NCBI GenBank assembly: GCA_947623745.1
Contig: CANQHN010000008.1
Location: forward strand, 65,387-115,214
DNA length: 49,828 nucleotides
Reading direction: 5' to 3'
Source of the DNA: an uncultured Oscillospiraceae bacterium
GTDB taxonomy: Bacteria; Bacillota; Clostridia; Oscillospirales; Oscillospiraceae
The position numbers and the translations under genes are program-made. Below the pieces are notes generated by a model. It saw only the letters and a list, made by a program, of their open reading frames with translations. It made no database searches and was not told the origin of the DNA. Shown in pieces: positions 6,996-14,610 of this stretch (within the stretch, counting starts at the first letter, position 1; every line of letters begins with the position of its first letter).

Positions 6996-8357
6996 TTAAG
7001 CGGCATCGTTACTGGTTTTTGGCCATCTCGGGTCCTCTGTCTTGCCACCAAACAGCCATGACTTGGGCTGCCTGGTGGTAGGAACGAAGTTGTACCCAAC
7101 TGCTTTTTGTACCTTTCGTAGCTTAATTGTTAATGCTTCTATTCTAGCAAGAAGATGGCGTGGATTCAAGCTGTCATATTGTTTCAGAAGGGCTGCCTTA
7201 AGCTCATTAGAGACATCGTCGCGCTCCAGTAGCCTTCTAAACGGCGCTCTGGGCTCGTCGTATTCTCTCACCCACTGCCCGTTGGGTTTTCTGTACTTTT
7301 TTATCAGCTTGAAGGTAGGCTGGAAGAAGTTTATGTAAAGCTCTAGGCTGCTGTATATCTCATTCAACACAGCCACAGCCTCTTCAGAGTCGTATCTGTC
7401 GTAACCTATGTATTTGCGTACCACTTCGTTGTTTCTTTCTTCAATATTGCAGTTATCGTTCTTCTTGGACGGGCGGCTTCGGGTTAGCTCTATCTGGTGT
7501 TCTGGTTTGCGGTTTTTGTTGGTTTGCTCCACCCACTTTATGAGATCCCAGTTTATGAACTCATCCCCAGAGTCTGGATGTAATCCCCTAAGCTGGAAAG
7601 GGAGGTCCTTGTTTATCTGCATAATGCTGTCTCTGGTGGCAGCAGCAGATTTGCCTAGTTGGGCCCGTAGTGCTACCCAATAGGTGTGCATCTCCACGAA
7701 GTTCACCGTATAAGCCATCACGCCCATGAGCTTAGGCCCAGAGTGAACCACCGTATCTATCTGGCCATATCCAAGCGGCTTGCTGTCCCAGTCCCCGTGG
7801 AAGATCTCTATTTCGTTTAAGAGCTCACCGGAACGGGTAGTGCTAAAGCCACGCATGAGGCCGCGGTCATGAGCGTACTTCACCAACCGGGCTTTCATGG
7901 TTCCTAGAGGCATTTCTTCTAGCAGCCTTGTGGTCTGCGCAGAGTAGTCCCACTCCTTGTCCCTCATGGATATTCTAATGGCTTCCTTAACCTCTGGATA
8001 TAGCCTCTCGGCGCAAATACAGCCATATGACTCCCAGATGTAGGCCAGCGCGGCATCCGCCTCGCGGGGATACTTGTATGGCCTCCCTCGCTTCTTCTGG
8101 AGCTTAACTGGCACACGTTTATTCATTTGGCGCCGCATATCCTCATTCCTCTTTTTGTAGCCCATCAGGCGGTTCATAGAACGAATGATGGACTTCCTGG
8201 GGCGGTGGAGCACAGCCTCTAGGTGATTAATGATCTCCGTTCTTTTCTTTTTGTCTCCCTTTCTGTATGCCTTCAGCTGCTTCCGCATTATCTGGGTGAC
8301 TACTTTTTGCGGGAGCTTTCCTTCGGTCTTGTAATACTCTGGTATGCTCTTATTCAT
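6996..8357 (-). CDS. DDE transposase, rve/integrase-core type
   Basis: 453 residues. Seen: an N-terminal helix-turn-helix-like region with basic, Arg/Lys-rich segments (to about 110), then an integrase core with Asp near 200 (GYGQIDTVVH), Asp near 261 (LHPDSGDEF) and Glu near 305 (SRPSKKNDNCNIEE), the D-D-E triad that cuts and joins DNA. The block VRKYIGYDRYDSEEAV after the Glu is typical of the unclassified (ISNCY-like) transposases with long C-terminal tails. The reading frame looks intact, so the element could be active. It sits between surface protein 1 and the restriction operon, on the same strand as the latter. Confidence 0.85.
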   Translation of the reverse strand: MNKSIPEYYKTEGKLPQKVVTQIMRKQLKAYRKGDKKKRTEIINHLEAVLHRPRKSIIRSMNRLMGYKKRNEDMRRQMNKRVPVKLQKKRGRPYKYPREADAALAYIWESYGCICAERLYPEVKEAIRISMRDKEWDYSAQTTRLLEEMPLGTMKARLVKYAHDRGLMRGFSTTRSGELLNEIEIFHGDWDSKPLGYGQIDTVVHSGPKLMGVMAYTVNFVEMHTYWVALRAQLGKSAAATRDSIMQINKDLPFQLRGLHPDSGDEFINWDLIKWVEQTNKNRKPEHQIELTRSRPSKKNDNCNIEERNNEVVRKYIGYDRYDSEEAVAVLNEIYSSLELYINFFQPTFKLIKKYRKPNGQWVREYDEPRAPFRRLLERDDVSNELKAALLKQYDSLNPRHLLARIEALTIKLRKVQKAVGYNFVPTTRQPKSWLFGGKTEDPRWPKTSNDAA

Positions 8358-8378
8358 ACGATCATTTTATGATATTTG

Positions 8379-8468
8379 GGTAACATTATTTATTAGACAA
8401 CGAGTGGGAGTACGGTAACACTATTATTAGACAACGAGTGTTTTTCGGTAACATTATTTTTTATCTAA
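8379..8468. repeat. Three phased direct repeats at the right end of the insertion sequence
   Basis: Copies beginning GGTAACA at 8379, 8414 and 8447 (spacing 35 and 33 bp). The first two share GGTAACA(T/C)TATT...ATTAGACAACGAGTG; the third runs into the terminal repeat. They lie just upstream of the transposase start at 8357 and are likely transposase binding sites. The left end shows only one copy. Confidence 0.65.
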
Positions 8469-8506
8469 TACGCTCGTATTGTGCGCCCTTTATCCCAATT
8501 GGGCTT

Positions 8507-9427
8507 TTAGGAACTACTGGTTGCCTTTTCACTAACCGCTAATACGAAATCCGCCATTGTCATTGCTGAGTTAACGAATAGGCGTGCGTGATGGTCTGCG
8601 ATGTTAATTCTTTTCGCACCAACACCGTGAGAATCACTTCCCTTGTTTCGCATTTCTGCTATTGCTGAAAGAATCTTTTCGAGTCCAGAAAGCAATCCGT
8701 TTATTCGCTTATCCATGTCTTTGCTCTGGTGCATATTGTATAATTGTTTCACTTGATTATAAAGTTTTCCAATATCGCCGCTTTCAGATGGCTCTTCGCC
8801 CTTCTTTTCAATGACATAGCAAAATACTTCTTCGAGCAATGTGCGCGATTTGGTGATGGCACTATCATAATTTCCATCTATAACATCTTTCATTGCCCGA
8901 TCAGATAAATCGGTGATATAGCTTCTGTCTATTGCTTTTACAGAAGGAGCGTCTATCTTAACCGTAGTACCGCGTTTACGGATAACAAATACTTTCCCGA
9001 CTTGCACAAGCTCATTCCCGCCAAAATATAAAATGCCATTGATTTGCGCAATTACGGCTTTCACAATTTCAGCGTAAGCATATTCTATAACCTCTGGCTT
9101 TTGCCCTTTCAGTTTATCCACAAACTGGCTCTTCGAAAAGAGAAAAGCAAGCAGGTCCGACTCCCTCTTGTTTTGTATGCAGTGCGCAAATAGATCGTCA
9201 AGATAGGCCCATCTACTTTGCGCACCACCGTTCCAACCATATGTAACGGGAAGCCCGAATCTGTTCGATATATCGCACAAGGTTGGGCCACTTAGATATG
9301 GCATGGAAATTTTTATTTCGCTATCTGCTCCATCGATCTCAAGTATGCCAAAATCCACATCACCATCCAGAATAGACAAAATACTTTTTTCGCGGAGCAG
9401 TTCAAACTTCGATTTTTCTTGTGGCAA
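8507..9427 (-). CDS. Abortive-infection-like protein with Abi_C-type C-terminal domain
   Basis: 306 residues from a TTG start at 9427, chosen because AAAGGAGGAAAG lies directly upstream; the longer frame to 9505 has no ribosome-binding site. The C-terminal part has the pattern known from the Abi_C family (SRTLLEEVFCYVIEKKG, then a helix, RNKGSDSHG and HHARLFVNSAMTMADF). The N-terminal about 170 residues are not recognised. Proteins of this type are found beside restriction systems and in phage-abortive systems. The gene is 50 bp after the Res gene on the same strand, so it is probably co-transcribed. Mechanism unknown. Confidence 0.7.
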   Translation of the reverse strand: MPQEKSKFELLREKSILSILDGDVDFGILEIDGADSEIKISMPYLSGPTLCDISNRFGLPVTYGWNGGAQSRWAYLDDLFAHCIQNKRESDLLAFLFSKSQFVDKLKGQKPEVIEYAYAEIVKAVIAQINGILYFGGNELVQVGKVFVIRKRGTTVKIDAPSVKAIDRSYITDLSDRAMKDVIDGNYDSAITKSRTLLEEVFCYVIEKKGEEPSESGDIGKLYNQVKQLYNMHQSKDMDKRINGLLSGLEKILSAIAEMRNKGSDSHGVGAKRINIADHHARLFVNSAMTMADFVLAVSEKATSSS

Positions 9428-9477
9428 ATTCTTTCCTCCTTTATCAAGTATAAAAACAGCATCAATAATCAGATAAG

Positions 9478-11697
9478 TCAAAACTCCTGAGCCAGCGGTT
9501 TCCACGACTCATCGGCCATATCAATGGAAAAATCCGTATTATTGATATATAGCCGATTGTCCTTATCGCGGACGAAGCCCCAACGAAGGCCGTGCTTAGC
9601 CGCATATGCTTTGAAGGCGTTGAATTTGTTTTCGATTTGAATATCAATATTCTTGTCCTTGCCCTTGGCCTCACCGCCTTTGGTTTCAATCACCCACACT
9701 GTGCCGTCTTTTTTCATAACAATGTAATCGGCATAGAACAGCCATTGATGCTGCAGGCCATCCAGATACACGATGGAAAAATATTGCTGGCCAGTATCAC
9801 CGTTCTTATACACCCAATCAATATCATCCCGTCCCTCGCAGTACTGCTCGAATAACTGCTCAGAGGTGCTGCGGACGAGAGAAGTAGCATAGCCGGAAGT
9901 GTACTCCTGATAAGCATTAGAGAGATACTCTATTTCTTCCTTTACGCCAGGATCATACCTGAAGAAGTCCTGTTCCGGGATATGGAAAGTTCCCTTTTTG
10001 GGCTCCAGAGTCAGCTCCATTTGTTTCATCATTCCAGAAGTGATTGCGCGAAATTCATCACGTAGTTGATGCTCATTGTTTATAACAAACGCATAGAACT
10101 CGGCTGTGTCCAGCGCAAGCAACTTTTTCTTCGGATTACCGCCTTTACGGAACAGCCGCTCCAGAATGGTTTTTACCTTACCGGTAGAGAGGCCGATGGC
10201 TGTCTTTATGGCATCGGTGCTGTGGAGAAGCTGCATACCATGGTTGTGCGTATCCACACGCATACGAGTTCCATAATAGGATGTAGCTTCAGCCACCATA
10301 TCTGTGCGAACGAATACGCCATGCAGGGCTTGTCCGAGTATTTCATCTCCGATGACATAGCCGTGCCCAGAGAGGATAAGCCGATTCTGCTGCTTGTCTG
10401 TTCCAAGATGGTATTTGTTAACGAGAGCATCATATATGCGGTTTAAAACTTCACGCTCACCGAGACCGTCAAAATCAAGGTCCCGGTATTCTTTTTCCAA
10501 TGTAAAAGTCTTGCACTTAGGTTTCAGAAACAGCCTTCGTGTTTCATATGCCTTGTCCATGGTAGCCAGCAGACCTGCTTTGTACTTCTCATCAAATGTA
10601 TACACATAGCAGAAGTCTAACAGATCATCGTCATAGTGCTTGGCCTCTGGCATACGGCGAATACGACCTATGGTTTGAATCTCAAACTGCTCACTCATAC
10701 CCTCGCGCAGCTTGACGAGGATTTTAGCGCGAGGGCAATCCCAGCCCGTACTAATAGCCTGCTTCATGAGCAGAAAGACTGGCGTGGCATCATTCTCCGT
10801 CAGATTTTCGGGGAGGTCACGCTTGTCCTCGCTCATCCATATGCTGACCATACCGTTATCGTAGGTATATCCCATAGATTCCAGCTTCCGCTCGACAGCA
10901 CGAATTGTTTCCGGCTGACCATTGGGAAACTGAATCAAAACTAGTGGCCGGATAATTTTACCCTCCGGTAGTATGTCCTGATAGCGGGATGCAATGGCTT
11001 TGCGCTTCGCGTCAGCCAAGTCAAGAAGATAATCGTAATCATTCGTTATCTCCATATTATCTTCGATGCCCTCATTGACATACAGCGCCTTTGTGATCAA
11101 GCCCTCGTCGATAACATCTAACTCATCAATTTCGATATACTCATACCGCTTATTTTGCACAGCAGTGGCACTAACTCGTATAATATTCTTCGCAGAAAAA
11201 TGGTCGATGATATCCTTGGCCTTTGCCGTGTTATTAGAGTGTTCCTCATCAATGATGACGATAAAATCTATGCCGCTGCGGTGAGCTTCAGCAATACGGT
11301 CATACAGGTTTTTCCTTTCACTGTCCCGGATAGCGGTATTATCCCTTTTAGTAACAAGCTCCCAGTTTATAAAGGTGGTACTTTCTGCCGGGAATCCATT
11401 ACGGAGCGCATCAAACAAATTCTGTGTGTTTCGATGCGGAGCTACCTTGCACATTTTTTGGCGGCTCTGTTCCTCCAGATCGCCCTTGCCGGGGCAGAGC
11501 CAGATAATGGCGGTGTTCGGATTTACCTTGTTCAGATATTCATCTACAAAGCCAATCAGGATAATCGTCTTACCAGAACCAGTGGGGGATTTTACTACGA
11601 TGGTCTGCTTGCTGCGGCTATCTGTAGTCAGGTCCAACAGACGAATTACAGCCTGTTCCTGAAAATCAAACAAATTAAGCGTAAGACCCGTTACCAT
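9478..11697 (-). CDS. res: Type III restriction enzyme, Res subunit
   Basis: 739 residues. Seen: SF2 helicase motifs in order: Q-like FDFQEQAV, Walker A SPTGSGKT (about 41-48), DEEH box (IDEEH), SAT (VSATAV), TGWDCPRAK and QTIGRIRR, followed by a PD-(D/E)xK nuclease near the C-terminus (ADYIV, then VWVIETKGG). The subunit translocates on ATP hydrolysis and cuts when two Mod-bound unmethylated sites meet. The ATG at 11697 overlaps the Mod stop codon by 7 nt, so the two subunits are translationally coupled. All key motifs are present; it looks functional. GC and codon use are lower than in the core genes from 17 kb on. Confidence 0.93.
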   Translation of the reverse strand: MVTGLTLNLFDFQEQAVIRLLDLTTDSRSKQTIVVKSPTGSGKTIILIGFVDEYLNKVNPNTAIIWLCPGKGDLEEQSRQKMCKVAPHRNTQNLFDALRNGFPAESTTFINWELVTKRDNTAIRDSERKNLYDRIAEAHRSGIDFIVIIDEEHSNNTAKAKDIIDHFSAKNIIRVSATAVQNKRYEYIEIDELDVIDEGLITKALYVNEGIEDNMEITNDYDYLLDLADAKRKAIASRYQDILPEGKIIRPLVLIQFPNGQPETIRAVERKLESMGYTYDNGMVSIWMSEDKRDLPENLTENDATPVFLLMKQAISTGWDCPRAKILVKLREGMSEQFEIQTIGRIRRMPEAKHYDDDLLDFCYVYTFDEKYKAGLLATMDKAYETRRLFLKPKCKTFTLEKEYRDLDFDGLGEREVLNRIYDALVNKYHLGTDKQQNRLILSGHGYVIGDEILGQALHGVFVRTDMVAEATSYYGTRMRVDTHNHGMQLLHSTDAIKTAIGLSTGKVKTILERLFRKGGNPKKKLLALDTAEFYAFVINNEHQLRDEFRAITSGMMKQMELTLEPKKGTFHIPEQDFFRYDPGVKEEIEYLSNAYQEYTSGYATSLVRSTSEQLFEQYCEGRDDIDWVYKNGDTGQQYFSIVYLDGLQHQWLFYADYIVMKKDGTVWVIETKGGEAKGKDKNIDIQIENKFNAFKAYAAKHGLRWGFVRDKDNRLYINNTDFSIDMADESWKPLAQEF

Positions 11698-13337
11698 GTT
11701 TCGCCCACCTCCCGCAGTTCAAAGTTGAAATAGTAATCCGGAATGATATGGATTTCGACATCCTTAAACAAAGCATTCTGCTCTGTAGTGAATAGCACAT
11801 TCTTGGAAACATAGAGAGCTTTTACTTCAGGGTATTCCTCCCAGTGGGCTGCAAGCGAATCGGCCTCATCATCATCCAGCACCATAATGTAACGCTTTCC
11901 ATCCAACTTTACGCCATGTTCCAACTGAATCATTTCAGCTATATGAGACAATAGAGCCTCAGATATATATTCCTCATCTTTGGGCACAAAATCCGTGCGG
12001 TAAAATATAAGATTGGCAGGAAGTCCTTTCGAGTAAGTAGTGTTATCAGCTCGTTTTCCGGTGATTACGGTTTTCAGCCGAGGGTATGTAACCTCATCAC
12101 AAATATTACTCTCGTTGTTTGTACACAAAATGAACTGCCGGTGTCCGCCATCGGCTTTATTCATTTCTAGCACGGCTTGTGCTGTCGTTCCAGAACCGGC
12201 AAAGAAGTCAAGAATAATGCTGTCTTTTTTAGAAGCAATTTGTAACACTCTGTTTATGAGACGCACGGGCTTTGGATTATTTAAGGCTACAGTACCAAGA
12301 ATTTTCTTAAGGTCACGCGCACCTTCCTGATTGTGACCAACTTCCTCGTTCCTCCACCATGTATCTGGTGTACGGCCAGATTGAACTTCAGAGAGAAAGC
12401 GTTTCTTTCGGGGGAAGGAAGTACCATTTTTGCCAAACCAGATTCTATTATCGTTCAGCAATTCACGCATGTTTTCTTCGGAATACACCCAATGTTTACC
12501 TTGGGGAACAGTGAAGACTTTTCCTGTTGGACCAACAACCTCATAGTTTCCATTAGTCCTTACTTCATTGGCAACTAAATCGCCCGACTGCCAAACTCCC
12601 CTTGGGTCATTGTCGGGATTTTTATACCTTGCGTTCATAGCGTCAGTCCTGCCCAACAGGTTTATGTGTATATTCTCAATTTGTCTGGCGTAGATCAGGA
12701 CATAGTCGTGGTTCACGGATAAGTACTTTGCATCGTTTTTGATGCTGTGAATTTTCTGCCACACACAGGTAGCCACAAAATTAGATTCGCCAAAAATGGC
12801 ATCACAAATTAACCGGAGATTTGCGTATTCATTATCGTCTATGCTTATAAATATCAGGCCATCCTTGGACAGAAGTGTTCTTGCGATAAATAGCCGCTGG
12901 AACATAAATGAGCACCATTTGCTATGCCGATAGCTATCGTTGGTATCAATTCTAAAGTCGTCATAGACAAAATCGTTTTTCCCACCAGTATTATAAGGAG
13001 GATCAATATAAATAACATCGATACGGCCTTTATGTGTTTTCTCTAATAAACGGAGGCTGTGGAGATTATCGCCTTCCAGCAGGAAGTTGTAGGCCCCACT
13101 GGGAACCGCAGAAATCTCGCGCTCCGGGACTTCTGTAAAAACGGGAATCGCATTCCGCATCATCACATCAACGGCTTCCTCGTGCCGTTCCCAGACAAGG
13201 CCATATTTCTTTGCGTTCAATTCAGTCTCAATTTCACCGATGGCAATTAATACGTCATCATCATCTTTATGTTCTTCCCGCAGGTGCTGCAGGAACTCCA
13301 GCATCCGCTGCCGCTTTATCTGCGATAGGTTAGCCAT
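11691..13337 (-). CDS. mod: Type III restriction-modification, Mod adenine-N6 methyltransferase
   Basis: 548 residues. Seen: motif IV DPPYNTGG (in VIYIDPPYNTGGKNDF) before motif I FFAGSGTTAQAVLE, the order of beta-class N6-adenine methyltransferases, with a long target-recognition region between them. The start ATG at 13337 overlaps the Xre gene stop (AATGGCTAA), so the longer frame to 13391 is not used. Mod recognises the target and methylates one strand, and it is needed for Res cleavage. The recognition sequence cannot be read from the protein by eye. No simple-sequence repeats suggesting phase variation are seen. Confidence 0.93.
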   Translation of the reverse strand: MANLSQIKRQRMLEFLQHLREEHKDDDDVLIAIGEIETELNAKKYGLVWERHEEAVDVMMRNAIPVFTEVPEREISAVPSGAYNFLLEGDNLHSLRLLEKTHKGRIDVIYIDPPYNTGGKNDFVYDDFRIDTNDSYRHSKWCSFMFQRLFIARTLLSKDGLIFISIDDNEYANLRLICDAIFGESNFVATCVWQKIHSIKNDAKYLSVNHDYVLIYARQIENIHINLLGRTDAMNARYKNPDNDPRGVWQSGDLVANEVRTNGNYEVVGPTGKVFTVPQGKHWVYSEENMRELLNDNRIWFGKNGTSFPRKKRFLSEVQSGRTPDTWWRNEEVGHNQEGARDLKKILGTVALNNPKPVRLINRVLQIASKKDSIILDFFAGSGTTAQAVLEMNKADGGHRQFILCTNNESNICDEVTYPRLKTVITGKRADNTTYSKGLPANLIFYRTDFVPKDEEYISEALLSHIAEMIQLEHGVKLDGKRYIMVLDDDEADSLAAHWEEYPEVKALYVSKNVLFTTEQNALFKDVEIHIIPDYYFNFELREVGETW

Positions 13338-13557
13338 TCTCTTTATCCTCCTCACCATCTGGCACAAATTCCAGAATATCGTCCACGCCACAGTTCAACG
13401 TGCGGCAGATGCTCTCAATTGTATCCAGAGAGAGATATCCGTTCCGCTTCATTCTTGGAACGATATTCGATGAGAATCCGGCCTTGTGCTGTAATTGGGT
13501 GGTTGTCATGTCCCGCTCAATCAGCAGATGGAACAATCGTTTATAACTGACAGCCAT
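13330..13557 (-). CDS. Xre/Cro-type transcriptional regulator of the restriction operon
   Basis: 75 residues from the ATG at 13557 with GGAGGTG upstream; the longer frame lacks a ribosome-binding site. The whole protein is one helix-turn-helix domain of the HTH_26/Cro type (MTTTQLQHKAGFSSNIVPRM, then LSLDTIESICRTLNCGVDDI). It is the first gene of Xre-Mod-Res-Abi and overlaps Mod by 8 nt. Small Xre regulators in this place usually control the timing of restriction after entry into a new host; that role is inferred. Confidence 0.85.
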   Translation of the reverse strand: MAVSYKRLFHLLIERDMTTTQLQHKAGFSSNIVPRMKRNGYLSLDTIESICRTLNCGVDDILEFVPDGEEDKENG

Positions 13558-13742
13558 AATTACACCTCCGTGCGTGCGTTCGATCATATACGCAATTATT
13601 ATATCACTTTGATGTGACCTTTTCAATGCAAAGGGCCGTTGTTTTTAAGATTTCTCTGAAAAACATCCATTTTGCTTTATAGGGTCAGTTGCTTATGGCA
13701 TCGAAGTGATATACTAGCAAGGCCATTAAATGGCAAAAATAG

Positions 13743-14340
13743 TCAAAAGACATTCCGCCCTGTAACATCTTCCGTGATCTTAATCATCTTGCGGATATAT
13801 GGATCGGCTTTGTTGATATCGCATTTTGTTTCCTTACCCCACTGGCAAATCACACCGGTCAGGAGCCGGAGATAAAGATCTACGCGCTCGCTGTCAATGG
13901 CGGGGGTTGGCGTTCCTGCGGGCAGCCAGGTCAACCTCAGTTTTGGGTATAAGACCTTCAGCATCCGATACAGTATATCTTGAACAGCCATATTGGAGCA
14001 AATCTGATAAAATATCTCGCTATGCTGCGTCATAAAAATAAAGCTGGCCATAAAAAGGCGCTGATTGATATCTGCATTAGTGCCATCAAGTGAAACACCG
14101 TCTAAATACCACTCATACTCCTGATGTAGCCAGCGCTCACAGTCAGGAAGCACCTGATTGATGTTTTTGAAGTATCGAAAAAACTCTTGGCGTGGAAACC
14201 CGGTAGCTTTTGCTATCTGACTAACCGTAACACAACAGCGGTTTTTCCTCAACGCGATCAAAGTATTTAAAAAAAATGGCGGTCCTGCGCTTGTAGTACC
14301 GCCGATTATGTGATATTTGCTTATTATTAGAGTTTTCCAT
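13743..14340 (-). pseudogene. TetR-like regulator, frameshifted at a T8 run
   Basis: The downstream frame (13743-14261) encodes a TetR-like protein: TVSQIAKATGFPRQEFFRYFKNINQ is a helix-turn-helix, followed by a helical ligand domain. It has no good start. An ATG at 14340 opens another frame (MENSNNKQISHNRRYYKRRT) that ends at a run of eight T (8 A on the plus strand, 14269-14276). Removing one T would fuse the two into a normal TetR N-terminus (RRTAIFLNTLIALRKNRC). It may be a pseudogene, a sequencing error, or a gene expressed by slippage on the T8 run. There is no clear ribosome-binding site before the ATG. It lies between the defence operon and surface protein 2. Confidence 0.6.
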
Positions 14341-14512
14341 GACTATAATGTATCATAATCGCGGACAAATAGTTCACATTTTACAATGATTATAGATAAA
14401 TTGAAAGCTTGGGTTTGTGATCCCGATTTTAACATCAGTTGGAATACACTGACCAAAACCGTATCAATTTTCGCTGGTTAGCTACAGCAAAATCCGCATA
14501 AGCAGAATAATG

Positions 14513-14544
14513 TGCTATAATTAAGTTGCGGTGTCAATTTTGTA
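14513..14544 (+). promoter_or_regulatory. Predicted promoter and shared leader motif of surface protein 2
   Basis: The extended -10 box TGCTATAAT (TATAAT at 14516-14521) is followed by GTTGCGGTGTCAATTTTGTA at 14525-14544, which matches the leader of surface protein 1. No clear -35 box. The rest of 14341-14512 is AT-rich and without a visible gene. Confidence 0.5.
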
Positions 14545-14610
14545 TGGGGGGATGCATAGTGGCCTGCAAATACAATTAAGAGAAGTAACAACAAGAGAGG
14601 TACGCTAGGC

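Larger units (their letters stand above)
6931..8468. mobile_element. Insertion sequence with DDE (rve) transposase
   Basis: The left end TTAGATAATAATTAAGTGTTACC (6931-6953, written in two parts TTAGATAATAATT and AAGTGTTACC) matches the inverted right end GGTAACATTATT...ATCTAA (8447-8468) with one indel, giving imperfect terminal repeats of about 22-23 bp. A full transposase gene lies between. The right end carries extra internal copies of the repeat. No clear target-site duplication is visible next to 6931 and 8468, so the exact boundaries are uncertain by a few bases. Confidence 0.7.

Noticed and set aside
8379-8468. CRISPR array
   Set aside because: Only three repeats with short non-unique spacers, sited at an insertion-sequence end; no cas genes.
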